Origin: Cristatella mucedo
Taxonomy: Eukaryota > Bryozoa > Phylactolaemata > Cristatellidae
Direction: 5' to 3'
Length of the DNA: 52,500 nucleotides
NCBI GenBank assembly: GCA_009760855.2
Contig: WPIO01000002.1
Location: forward strand, 5,210,001 to 5,262,500
Below, in pieces: positions 42,721 through 52,500 of this stretch. A program made the translations under genes and the position numbers. A model generated the notes under the pieces. That model made no database searches. It was not told the DNA's origin and saw only the letters and a program-made list of their open reading frames with translations. The first letter of the stretch is position 1, and every line of letters starts with the position of its first letter.

Positions 42721-43511
42721 ACCGGTCGCTAGTCTGGCGTCCTCCGCAATGGTCAAAGAACGGCGGTGGGAAGCAACCAAGCTATTAATGCAAGCTGAAC
42801 TGGCTTCCGGTTATTCATACCACGTGGGTAGACCCGCGATAAAATACTTCTTAATGGCTGAAAATAGCTACGTCAAGGGTACCGACCGTACGCTTGGACC
42901 GGTGCTATACTTTCTCCAGCACAGTCCCTGCTTGATTCTGCCGCTGCAACGCAAACTGAGACAGCGAACCCAATTCTTGGTCGATGCTCTTCATTTACGG
43001 ATTGGGTATATTTTCCTTGCAACGACCGAGAAGTCTTACTCCTGTGACGGAATAGATGCGCCCGAAGGCCAAAACCCCGTAGCTGACACAGTAGCGCTCG
43101 AGCTTAGTACGCCGGCGCGCGACGCTTGGGACGACGCTCATCCAAACGAGCGTAAACGAAGCGTCGTTCGCTGAAAGAGTGCGCAAATCTGACGTGCGAC
43201 GTGGAGCGATGCTCAAGGCACGCTTCGATGTCTTCGAAGAGAGTGGACATTAGACCGCGTCTTTCTCAGATGCCGGGCGCTTCGAAAGGACGCCGCGCGT
43301 GCTGCGCCACCCACTTGCTCCGCCGCACGGCTCACTCAGCCTGCCTCGGCCGCCGCGTCTTTCCGCCAATGCTAGCGAGCGCTCAGCTCGGCGTCGCGGC
43401 CATTCAGCTTGGCTGCAGTCGCGCAGGCAACTGCAGCAGCAGTGGTCGCCATCCGCTGTTTACGGTATTTCCTCAGGATGCGTTTAAATCACTAATAATT
43501 CCAGTTAGGGG
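42721..43511. other. No recognised gene
   Basis: The plus ORF at 42749-43174 (141 codons) has balanced composition and contains RTLGPVLYFLQHSPCLILPL. This faintly recalls the LGPVLF..LPLAD block of the LINE RT, but the following YADD region is absent. Unassigned. Confidence 0.3.

Positions 43512-43512
<1 letters not shown>

Positions 43513-43598
<86 letters not shown>
43513..43598. repeat. (AT)n microsatellite
   Basis: Pure TA dinucleotides, about 86 bp. Confidence 0.97.
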
Positions 43599-43599
<1 letters not shown>

Positions 43600-46524
43600 C
43601 GATCGGAGCTCCATACGCAGCGAGGACAGTCTGGTTGTTAGCAAATGCCTACATCGGTGGCGGCGTCGTTTCGCTGCTGCCTATTACTTAGGCAATCATG
43701 ATAACGACGAAGGGTTTCTGAAACGCGCTCGAACGGCACGCGAATGGCGGCGTCGGGTTACGGGCCGATGCTCAACAACTTCTCCGGCAGTTGAAGCGGC
43801 TCCGTCGAGGCAAACGCGTGCACCCATGCTCGACGCACGTGCACGCGAAAACACACGCACCCAGAACGGCTCGCAAAGAAGCCGCTAAGCGAATCAAGCG
43901 AACGAAAACTGGAAGAAACGGCATGGAAAACGTTGCTGCGCTTAGTTTGAGGCGGGAACGTTGAGTCGTGGCGTGGCGTAGCTGCGACGCTCTTTGCATT
44001 TAAGGTGATGGGCAGCGACCGGAGGAACGCCGAAATGGAATCGCTGCTTCGTCTGGTTGAAGCCACGAATCTGTAGGTTCAAAGAGCAATCTTGGTGCAA
44101 GAAGGAGCAAAAGCGACCGATTGAAGAGCTCAGACTTTTCGAGCTGTGCAATGCCTGAGACAGAAAGAGACGTTGAAAAGGCGGTGCCAGCTGAACCAGT
44201 CGGATGGTAGTTATTATTCGTGATCGTGCGATAAAAGCTAATAATAATAATAATAATAATAATAATAAGCTAATATAAAAGCTGGTGACACGAGATGAGC
44301 ATACGGTTGCGACTCCGAGCTCGGCTATGGCATTTGAGCTGATTTGAGCTCTCTGTCGGAGAGCCGTCGCTGTACGTCATGGCCACGATTGAACGCATGT
44401 AACCACCCGCCGCTGTCAACTAGATGTCGACGTTCTGGATACAGCCTCGAGACGCAAAGGTTTGAGCGCTCTTCGTCTCTGCCGTGTTTCCAGCTACTAT
44501 CGGCTTACCGGCCTGTATTGGTGCAGCACTATAAGTTAACTAGCCGCGATACGAGGTTCAGGCGTCGCCAGCAGTCGTCGAGCGTCGTCTGCTGCGACCA
44601 GCACCGTTACTATCGCTTCATTTTCTGCCTAGTCATGACCGCAAGTGGAAGCCACAAAACACGCTTGTAACGGCATTGTGCTCCCCGAGCCGCCGCGTTG
44701 GGCGCCACTAAGGCCACCGGAAACGCGTAGAGCGAGAGAATGTACCGAAGCCGCGAGACCTCTTAAGGGCACCTCGCTTGCGAGCCTGGGCGTGCTTAGT
44801 GGCTAGCTGCCTCCGGCAGGCGCGAGGCGGCCTATGCTAGTGGGTGCAGCCGCCGGCGCTGCTCCGGGTGAATGGCAGAACTGGGTCGGCGCAGATCCGT
44901 GAGGCAGCAGGACGCCGCCGCCGCTACCCCCGCGGACGCACTGCCGCTGCTCAGCTGGCCGGCGGCTGGTCGCTTCCGTTTCGCGCTCGCCGCCAGCACG
45001 CACCCTCTCACATTAACCGCGGCACTGCTACCTTGGTCGAGTTCACCCCTCCCCCGCCGCCCGCCCACGCGACGGACGTGACATCGCGCGGCGCGACAGA
45101 CAATAAAACCGAGTAGCGTGTCGAGTGTGGCCTTGAACTCGCCGATGTATCTCCCGGCCGTCGCGATGCGCGCACGCGCTGGCGCGGCGCTGCGGTCAGC
45201 TTCTCGCAGCCGCAGAGGCAGACGCCCGTCTGCGGCGCGCGCTCGAGGACTCTAACGACGAGTGCAACGAATGCAGCGAAGGGGGCGGGGCGGCCAGCAC
45301 TTCGCTGGCTCCCGAGGGGCACCGAAGAGCGGCGCCGGACGGGCTAGAACGCCAGCAGTCCTTTCTCCGTGGTCTGCTACCGCTCGTGGCGAATACTGAT
45401 CGCCTTTAAGAGCTCGCGCCAATCTCGAGGCCAGTCGCCCTGCACGCCGAGCGCGGCGACATCCAGGCGATTTGCGCCAGCGTCTCGAGATCTGATTTTC
45501 CCTCGAGCGGCGGTCGGATGGCGGTTCAAGGACCGTCCAGAAAATTGACTACGAACGGCGCTCAGGATGAAGAGCGGCCAGGCAGCGCGGGCCAGGCAGC
45601 GCAGTCATTCGGCGACGGCGGTCGAGTGGTCGCGTGGCCGCGCGCGCCGTCTCGCTGTCGAGCGAGCCGCTCGCGCGCGCGCTGGCGGCTAGGCGGAGCG
45701 GCGACTCCGCGGCTGCGGCTCGCGCAAAGCACCGCCCACCTATTTGCTGGCAAGGGCCGGCCGGCGTGCGCTAGGGAGATCGCATGAGCGCGACTCGACA
45801 ATCCGCCTAAGCTGTCTGCTGTCGCGGCGTGGCGCCGCCGGCCATTGATTAAAGCCATCGAGTGCCTTCTGTCTGGGCTGGTTGGCCGTACAGGGGCTGC
45901 GGCGGGTGGGCGGCAATTTTCGGGTCTGCTACTAGACGCCGCAGCGGCATTTGTCATTTTTGCCATCCCCCGAGATTGGCATTGCATACTTTCTCCTGCG
46001 GCATGCAAACGAGAGCCCCTTTTGGTCGTAGCCGTTCTCAGTCTCGGCGACCGCGGGATCGCTTCGCCGCGATCGCCGTGGCCGGCGAATAGCCGTCGCT
46101 GATTTTTAGTTTCGACCAACTTCGCGTGCGCCGCCCGCGCGTGCGCCGCGCTGCGCTAGAGCGGGGGGGGGGGAGGGGGTGGCGCGCAGCGAAGCTTCAG
46201 CGAGCCGCTCCGCTACGAGCGGCGAGCGCTCCGCTCTTGAGAGGCATGCGCTCTCAGCGCGTGCTCCGCTCGAGTCTCGCGTCGGCTCGAGGCGCTCCCA
46301 GCAGGTGCCTCTGGGAGCCGAGCCGCATCCGGTCCGGCTAGCGCGCGACCGTGGCGGCGGCGCGTTTAGAGTGAGCGACGGCGGAGCGATCTCAATCCGT
46401 TTGGCAAATTTCCGATGAGCCTCGCTGGAATGCTCGAATGCAAGAACAGCTTCGGCATTTTTTTCATTTCAATTCAGCGTGCATTAGACTGGCAATCTAT
46501 CAGCTGGGTTGTCGCCCAGGAGGT
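43599..46524. other. GC-rich; no recognised gene
   Basis: Includes a (TAA)n run at 44240-44268 flanked by direct copies of AAAAGCTAATA. Minus ORFs at 43758-44151 (Ser/Phe/Arg-containing, balanced codons) and several Ala/Arg-rich ORFs at 44.8-46.4 kb on both strands show no domain. Confidence 0.4.
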
Positions 46525-46665
46525 AAGATGCTCGCTTTGCTCAACCCGAGTCACGAGTTTGAGTACTGCAATTGGGCGATCCTTTTTTTTCTACTGCAAG
46601 CGGTGGTGACAGCCATTAGGGCTCATCCGCCGATACCTAAATGAGGCCTTTTAACCAGCTATTTT
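46525..46665 (+). mobile_element. SINE A-like copy, diverged
   Basis: GTAAGATGCTCGCTTTGCTC, GAGTTTGAGTACTGC (box B relic), GGGCGATCCTTTTTTTTCTA, CTGCAAGCGGTGGTGACAGC, AGGGCTCATCCGCCGATACC and TTTTAACCAGCTATTTTTG follow the SINE A order. Confidence 0.8.
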
Positions 46666-48116
46666 TGTATCTGTTTGCATTTCGGTGTCGTGCAAGACAG
46701 CCTAGCGGAGCGTGCTCACGCCTCGCGGGATCGGCCACCGCGGAAATGTCAAGGGCACGCCGCTTGCTCTTACGTTTCGAACCGCTCCGACGGCCAGCGC
46801 TCTGACTGCTGACGGTGCCATCGTCGCACTCCGGCTGAGGCCAAGTCGAGTGGAAGTCTTAACGCGACGCGCCAGACGACGAGCGCGTGGCGGAATCGAG
46901 TGCAGCCGATTGCAATTCGTAGATGGCATCGCTGCTTTCCAGGAGTCTTGCCGCTGGGTGGGTGGGTGGGGGGCTGCTTAAGGTCTAGGCACTTAGACTG
47001 TGCGGCCGGCGCAGCTGACTGCGGCGGAGGCCGCTGCCGGCGCGTCCGCCGCTGCTGCCGTCCTCTTTCCGACGGGCCACTGTCTCCGTTGGCTGTTGGA
47101 GGTGCGTTGTAGCAAAGGGCGCCCGAGTCGGTCGCCAAATGCCGAAAGCTGCGACGCCCGCCGGTCGGGGCCCCGTCGGAGGGAAGGAAGCTTGGCGCGA
47201 GCGAGTTGAATTGTCGCATTCTTGGGAGAGCAAAGGTTCGTCTAGGCGTCTTTGCGGGCCTCGTGCACATCTTTCTCAGCAGAAGAGAGCCCGACTCCGC
47301 CCTCCGCGCGGCTTCAAACCTTGCTCCTCGCTTGACCGACCCCGACGGCAGCCTTGGCCTGCTGTCGCTCAGCTCAGCCGGCCGCGGCGGAGCAACCCGA
47401 AGTGCCTCTAACTGCATTCGCGTTTGGCGCCCTATCGAGATCGCGTCGCCGGTGCCGGAAGTAGGTCGTCTCAATAAAATCCAACGGGCGAGTGCACTCG
47501 CACAATCAAACGAAGATCGCTGGTCCATTGGCTTGCTATCTAGCCGCGGCGTTAAAAAAATGACACGTGCGAAATCTAGCAGTCTGTAAAGAGCGCTCGC
47601 CCAGATTATCCCTCCCGCTTGTAGCGCCCGCTGGCGGGGCTCTATCATCGCACCGGAGGGCATTCAGAGGCGGCGAGGAGCCGCCTGGCACACCCGTCTT
47701 GTCCCTTACCGGAAGCCCAGTGACCCAGCGCAGGTGTCGAAGAAGCCTCGTGAGTAGGGTAGTCCGGCCTGGAGCGAAGCTCCGGACGCGGAAGTCGCGG
47801 GCGGCATTTTTGAGCTCAGCTTCCTGCGGATGTTTCTCCGGACGGTGGCTGAGACGGATTTTCCGTAGATGAGCAGCTGGAGAGGTGCGCTGCCTTCGGG
47901 CTCTCGGCTTCGGTGCCAGTTTGCGTATGGGGGCTAGCATTTACTTCAAAAGCGTCTTTAGTGTTTTTTTTAGAAGATCGCAGATGCACTGACATTTAAA
48001 CACATCTGAAGAGTCTCTTCGGCGGCACGCTGTCACCGCCCGTGATTCGGAGTCCTAAATGATGGCAGCAGTTGTTTCTTTTTAGTCAGATCCATGGAGA
48101 CTTCCGGACTCCAGCT
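46666..48116. other. GC-rich; no recognised gene
   Basis: A 297-codon minus ORF (46770-47663) overlaps plus ORFs of over 80 codons in several frames; its composition is Arg/Pro/Ser/Ala-rich and no domain is seen. The minus ORF at 47536-47940 (with RTTLLTRLLRHLRWVTGLPV) looks somewhat more protein-like. It lies just downstream of the broken coding stretch at 48.1 kb, but I cannot link them. Confidence 0.35.
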
Positions 48117-49130
48117 TTAGACTGTGTCTGCCGTGGGCCTACCAATCATGTAAGACACCGGCGGCAATGATCGTGCGGCTTCAAAAAGTTCTTCCAAGAT
48201 GCGTTTATTCAGAGATTCAACCTCCAGAGGGGATAGCATTCCCTTAAAAAAGGACTGGTTTCTGAATTGCCTAAGGAAGTCATTAATTTTTGACGGGTAT
48301 GCCTTACTGGCGGTGTGCATTTGGAAAGCAGCTTTGGAAAATTTATAGACAAGCTCAAGGAGGCGCTCAGTGCGCGGTGCCTTCGGTACGCAAATTTCCA
48401 GATCTTCAAGGATGCGGGTAGCTAAATCTCTTGAGGGAAGCAAATAAATCCTTTCGCTTGAATCGCCTTCGGCGTCTGCAATCGGGGCCTGTTTTCAGCG
48501 GAGGCCACAATTTTCAAAGAGAGGCTATCGTATTTCATTAGGGGGTAAGGAGGCCAGCGCGGCATTCAACTATTGCACGTAAGTCCACGGTTTGTCGCCG
48601 GAAGAGGCCTATATATTAATATAGAGTAGAGACAACGTGGTTTGTACCCAATAAGTGCTCCAAAGCCGAAGCGGATGGCTTGCGGGTTTTTAAAACGGCC
48701 CTAGAAAATAAATGGCCTTTTAAAAACCAAACCCACTGTATTGCTTGATAATGCAGGTAGACCCACGGGCAAAATGCGCAGCTCGTCAAGTAAGAAAATG
48801 ACGCCTGGAAGCTTGGCTTTTTCTGGCTGTTCCGGTCTGGCGTATTTGCAAGAAAAAGAAAACTATATCTTTTCAACAAGCTGCAAAACCAACCCTTAGT
48901 TAAAGCTTGCGCAACCGCAGCCTTCCGCTTAAGCCCAATTTTCATGAAAACGGTATTGGGAAATAGAAAAAGGAAACTCGACTGCTGTAAGCTTGTTAAA
49001 CTGCGAGTACAGGGAGATTGAGCGCTGGACGTCAAGCTTCCGAGTACTCTGCTTCGTGCATTTGAGGTCAAGGTTGAGGCCCCTGAACAAATTTCTGGGT
49101 CCGGCGGTAGGTAGATTCGCCGTCTTGAAG
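48117..49130 (-). pseudogene. Broken protein-coding stretch, family unknown
   Basis: Several minus-strand segments have balanced, protein-like composition, unlike the flanking GC-rich frames, but lie in different frames. 48945-49130 contains SRKLDVQRSISLYSQF-like sequence; 48700-48870 contains PGVIFLLDELRILPVGLPAL; 48510-48545 contains LMKYDSLSLKIVASAEN. The longest, 48117-48490, is about 120 codons ending at TAA, with RDLATRILEDLEICVPKAP, LLELVYKFSKAAFQMH and KRILEELFEAARSLPPVSYM. Frame changes near 48.49, 48.70 and 48.93 kb suggest a decayed gene or transposon ORF. Alternatively the segments are short exons; TTTTGCAG at about 48882 is a usable acceptor. No reverse transcriptase, integrase or protease motif was seen. 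I do not assign a function. Confidence 0.35.
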
Positions 49131-50199
49131 GTGCGCTGGTCGCCATCTCGGCGCTCGCCACGAAGCTGTGGCGGCACTTGCCAAACGGTGCGAAGGAGCA
49201 CGATCGAAAAATACTTAGCAGAGTCTCTTTGGCGGGCCGCGAAGCTCAGACGGACAGCCGGCGTCGAGAGCGGCGTCGCGCGCAGCTCCCCTCGCGCAGC
49301 AACCGCGCCCGGCTTGCCACGCCTCTCCTCCGCCGGAAGATTGAGGACCGCGGCTGTGATGCGCTGCCGACCGGCTCTCTCGCGAGCTCGGCCACGCCCC
49401 GAAATGCCACGCTCGCAAGCGCGCGCGCGCCCGCGCCCGCTCGCTCGCTTGCGCTCAGCTTTCAGTCGCTGCTTTGAGCAGCTAGCTAATCGATCGCAGG
49501 CCGCTTTAAGATCTGCGCACAGATCGCAGCCAGACGACGTCATTATTTTACAGCTTTCGATTAACACGCCGCACGCACGCAGCCCAGCTAGCGCTGGCTG
49601 CCGACGGGCCTTGTCCGGGCTGGCTGTTGACGACCCGCCCGCTTGCTCGGCCCTCTCCTCAGGCGACACCTCCTGTCTGGGCAAGCGCGCTGGCGACTTT
49701 CGCTTTGCTTTGGTCATCGCTGCACGACTGCTGCTGCACGACTGCTGCTTCCCGCTCGCCGAGAGAGACACGAGCGCTGCGCTCGGCACAGGGGCAATGT
49801 CGTGCCAGTGCCTGTACCGGCATCCCAGCTTATCGACCGACATTGCCATCGAGCACTCTCTCGTCCAAAAGCGCGTCATACAAGAAATCGCATTGGTCGC
49901 GTTTACGCCAGGGCTAGTCAATATGACCGCCGGAAGCCGCTTGAATAAATACACTGACCTCGACCTCGGGATTGCTCAGTAGACAACCTCTTTGAGCGTC
50001 CAAGTGCGAAGATCAATGAAAGTCCTTTCACAAAAAATTGACAGCAGCCGTGGCGTGGAAACGTTTAAAATCACTTGATTGTTACTTCGGAACAATAGAG
50101 CAGCATTACTCTGAGGTTATTGATTTGGGTCTGTTTTCGATAGCAGTTGTACAAAATATCGGTTCCAAGCCCCGCCACCTCTAACAATTATAATCTTGC
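49131..50199. other. GC-rich, two antiparallel long ORFs; no recognised gene
   Basis: A 329-codon plus frame (48993-49982) and a 341-codon minus frame (49954-48929) overlap almost completely. Both lack domains and are Arg/Ala/Ser-rich. The plus frame starts at a TTG. At most one could be real; shared stop scarcity explains both. The GC-rich compartment ends at about 49.95 kb. Confidence 0.35.
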
Positions 50200-50326
50200 T
50201 GTTACTAAGCATGCTACGACTCACCATTCAATCGTGCTTCCTTTGCAGCAAATGTAAAGTGCCTAGAACAAGATTGAGTTCTCTGAGAGCACTATATCAA
50301 ATATAATAATAATAATATTATTATTA
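50200..50326 (+). mobile_element. LINE 3' tail
   Basis: TTACTAAGCATGCTACGAC, CAATCGTGCTTCCTTTGCAG, CAAATGTAAAGTGCCTAGAA, AAGATTGAGTTCTCTGAGAG and CACTATATCAAATATAATAA, then ATT repeats. Close to the LINE 3' consensus. Only the end is present. Confidence 0.88.
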
Positions 50327-50480
50327 TCAATAACTATCAACAGATAATGCTATTAATAGAAAATTTGTTTCGACAAAATAAATTAATAAATTTATTTCTT
50401 GGCAACTTTAATTTGTTGTCAAGGCATCTTGTTAATCACTTCGTTATAGCAGGCAAAGTGTCATCATGTATAACCGCACA
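50327..50480. other. AT-rich spacer
   Basis: A palindromic (TAATAA/TTATTA) stretch followed by AT-rich sequence between two convergent LINE pieces. Confidence 0.5.
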
Positions 50481-51184
50481 AAGGACGATGCACATGGGGC
50501 TGAACAAATACTTGGAGGTACATTTGGGTTATTAGCTTCTTTTTAACGGTCAAGCCGGGGGATGTTGTGACTTTAGCCGAGAGTGAGTTCCAGGCTTTGG
50601 AAGCTATGAACTGAAGGTGCAGGCTTCAAAGTATCTGAGGTTGGTTAGAGGTACGGCTAATGACTTGGGACAGTAGAGCGGGTGATTTGACGCGTAGCCC
50701 GATTAGGAATAATTTCAAATCGTTATGCCCGAGCAACATAACAAAGGGGCTAAAATTTGAGTGATAGAACTTTGAAGTCGATACGCTTCTTGGTGGGGTG
50801 CCATTGTAGGTTAGTCAGGAGTAGTGCAATAATAGACAAACATAGCTGTTGAGTTTTGCACCAACTTGAAGTGTTTTATTACGTCCAGAGAAAGAAATGC
50901 AAGCAGTAAGCTACAGATGCCTAAACGAAATGTCCCGACTGGTCTAGCTTTTTTGTAGCATCCTTATCGAGGTTTTGAAATACGAAGCTGAAAGCGGACA
51001 GACGTCTTTAGAGCTGGTTCGGTCAAGCGGTTAAGGTGCTCGCCCCGACCAAGGTCTGACTGAGGTCGTGGGCTCGAGCTCCGAGGCATATGTGAAGCGC
51101 CTGAATAGATATTAAGTTCTCTTGGGGCGCTATATAAATGAATTATATTATTTTATATTTTAGAGCTGATGTCGTGATCTAGTG
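50481..51184 (-). mobile_element. LINE C-terminal part, interrupted by SINE B
   Basis: Read on the minus strand, blocks align to the better copy at 4865-5665. GAGTGAGTTCCAGGCTTTGG (50581-50600) lies in the WNSLP region. CTTTGAAGTCGATACGCTTC and GAGTTTTGCACCAACTTGAA lie further upstream, and GAAGCTGAAAGCGGACAGAC (51000 region) corresponds to the AYFQLHNI segment. The element continues after the SINE at 51169. Many substitutions; no open frame over 60 codons. Confidence 0.75.
51007..51168 (+). mobile_element. SINE B, full-length, with target-site duplication
   Basis: GAGCTGGTTCGGTCAAGCGG (box A region), GGTGCTCGCC, TGAGGTCGTGGGCTCGAGCT (box B), GTGAAGCGCCTGAATAGATA, TTAAGTTCTCTTGGGGCGCT, ATATAAATGAATTATATTAT. 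The 10-base sequence TTTAGAGCTG occurs at 51007-51016 and again at 51159-51168. The uninterrupted LINE copy at about 5615-5625 has the similar GGAGCTGATG at this point, so this is a target-site duplication. The first bases of the SINE overlap the duplicated GAGCTG, so the exact 5' end is ambiguous. Confidence 0.9.
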
Positions 51185-52010
51185 GTAGGTCATTCTGGAA
51201 CTGGATACTCGGATTGCGCGCAGAATTTTCCAGCGAATTTCAGACAGAAGTGGCGTTATGTGGCAGCTACACAGTTGACGACGGACCAGACAAGCTGCTA
51301 GTTTTGCTCCAGTTGCCGACGGTTAAGGACACAGGGTCGTAGTCCTGAATAAAGGGAGTTTCATTAATATAGACAGGCTGTCACTGCATATGACGTATCT
51401 TGGCCGTCGTACTGTTGCCTATGAAGGCCTCGATTTTGGCAGCTTTCGTCAGCGGATAGGCAGAATTTAAAGTGGAGGCAACTTGCTCATCAAATAACAA
51501 GTGGGTTCGGAGTAGCATGCCAAAATTATGGAAAGACGTCACTGGGGTGGTGCTACATGAACCAATCTGAGGGTGAGGTTTTTTAGCCCGAGGCTAACTA
51601 CCAGAATCTTGTCTTATTATCGTAAAGGTCTAGTACGTTAGTTGCTGTCTAAGTGTGAATGTCGTAATGTAGGCTGCAAGGTAATTAAGTAAGTAACTAA
51701 CTAAGTAGGGGCAAGGGGCTTAGGAGGGTCAAAGGATCGCCAGTGCTGAACGGCATCGACGTAGAAATGAAAGGCACGATCAATTGCATCAAATGCTACC
51801 GAAAGATCCAGCAAAACTAGTGGAGAGATTAGACAAGTTATCATTCCTGAGAAGTTTGCTTCGCCCTCAAAGAAGTGCTGACTGACCCTGTGCAGTGATT
51901 TTCAGCCTGACTGCAGATTGGTTGCTAGATTTGACACACGCGATGTGCTTAGCCGCTCTGCCAATGTCGAGGTAGTGTCTGCGGCTGGAGGACTGGTGCT
52001 CTTTCTAAAC
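51185..52010 (-). mobile_element. Second degraded LINE copy
   Basis: The ATGTGGCAGCTACACAGTTG, GTTTTGCTCCAGTTGC block near 51258-51320 repeats the same LINE position already present at 50840-50880, so this is another copy rather than a continuation. Then come TTTGGCAGCTTTCGTCAGC, GTGGAGGCAACTTGCTCATC (51470-51500), the NLGVLF equivalents to 51640, and CGTAGAAATGAAAGGCACGA near the YADD position (51760-51780). Confidence 0.7.
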
Positions 52011-52191
52011 TAAGCTTAGCGCGTTCGCCACGACGAGACTTCTGGCTAACACCTCTTAACGGGCTCCGTGACAGCGGATTTAGATTTTAGACCTTGATTT
52101 TTACTCTTTAAAGCCTCGGTCTCGATTTGCATTTAGCACCCGTTAAGACCTACCACACGAATGCATTATCTGCGTTGAATGAGAAACATTC

Positions 52192-52500
52192 TCATAATAA
52201 TAATACATTTGGAGAGCACACTCAGTAAACTGTTTCTCTCTTTCAAGGTACTTTACGGATGCTGTATAGAAAGCATTACCAAATGCTTGATGGTAACAAC
52301 CGTTAGCAGCAGGCACAGTTTAAGCACGCACATGTACACAAAGGACGAACCACAAAGACCCTCTAGATGCGTAATAAAAAAGTGTTCTAAGATAGTTTTT
52401 AAATATCATCGTGACAGGAACGTTCTGACGTGCTTCGGGAGTGAGTTGCAGGCTTTGGGAGTACACGAACTAAAGGCTCGCCGCTCATAGTCGTCTTAGG
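52192..52500 (-). mobile_element. LINE 3' part, running off the window
   Basis: ATAATAATAATACATTTGG, the altered terminal hairpin (GAGAGCACACTCAG..TTTCTCTCTTTCAAGGTACTTTACG), a 3' UTR (CACATGTACACAAAGGACGA) and GGAGTGAGTTGCAGGCTTTG (52438-52457, WNSLP region). Continues beyond the right edge. Confidence 0.8.

Noticed and set aside
42749-43174. Plus ORF with LGPVLYFLQ as another LINE RT copy
   Set aside because: Only five residues resemble the RT block; the YADD region and all downstream blocks are missing.
43942-44151. Minus ORF with CSFLHQDC as the first ZRSR2 zinc finger
   Set aside because: Cys/His spacing and surrounding residues do not match the CxxxxGACRFGDRCSRxH-type finger.
46770-47663. 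297-codon minus ORF
   Set aside because: Multiple other open frames on both strands over the same bases; no recognisable domain or signal peptide.
48929-49982. Two long antiparallel ORFs (341 and 329 codons) as genes
   Set aside because: They overlap almost completely, both Arg/Ala/Ser-rich, no domain; the plus one begins at TTG. Explained by few stop codons in GC-rich DNA. Only the C-terminal part of the minus frame (48945-49130) was kept, as part of the broken coding stretch.

Overview
The window reads as nuclear DNA of an invertebrate animal. It contains many decayed non-LTR retrotransposons (L2/CR1-like reverse transcriptases), tRNA-derived SINEs, long microsatellites, exon-sized coding pieces with GT/AG borders, and one exon of the ZRSR2/U2AF1-related splicing-factor family. 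The phylum cannot be fixed from the sequence. There is no operon, CRISPR array or prokaryotic feature.

There are three compartments. (1) About 1.7-27.3 kb is AT-rich and crowded with repeats. At least a dozen LINE pieces lie on both strands, with two SINE families inserted among and inside them. One SINE family (SINE B) ends in the same nested-hairpin tail as the LINEs, so the LINEs probably supplied its reverse transcriptase. (2) About 27.5-49.9 kb (and the first 1.5 kb) is GC- and CpG-rich, with GGC/GCC repeats, poly-G tracts, strong hairpins and only sparse, diverged SINEs. Most long ORFs here overlap on both strands and are products of base composition, not genes. (3) About 50.0-52.5 kb returns to LINE/SINE sequence.

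Four gene-like items lie at the left end of the GC-rich block. The best is a two-exon minus-strand gene (29854 to 28986) with a TATA box. It encodes a predicted secreted precursor in which one 16-residue peptide is flanked by Lys-Lys and Gly-Lys-Arg, the classic layout of an amidated neuropeptide (ending PW-amide). I do not recognise the peptide. Beside it on the plus strand are a GTAAGT donor (31211) and a small ATG-bearing exon (31552-31640), which would make a divergent gene pair. Further right, on the minus strand, is a clean acceptor plus exon encoding the second CCCH zinc finger of a ZRSR2-like minor-spliceosome protein (32623 to about 32494). A 22-bp stem lies in the predicted 3' region of the neuropeptide gene.

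A protein-like but frame-broken stretch at 48.1-49.1 kb (minus) and an exon-like GC island at 22.5-22.7 kb (minus) remain unidentified. Everything else over 300 bases is listed as non-genic.
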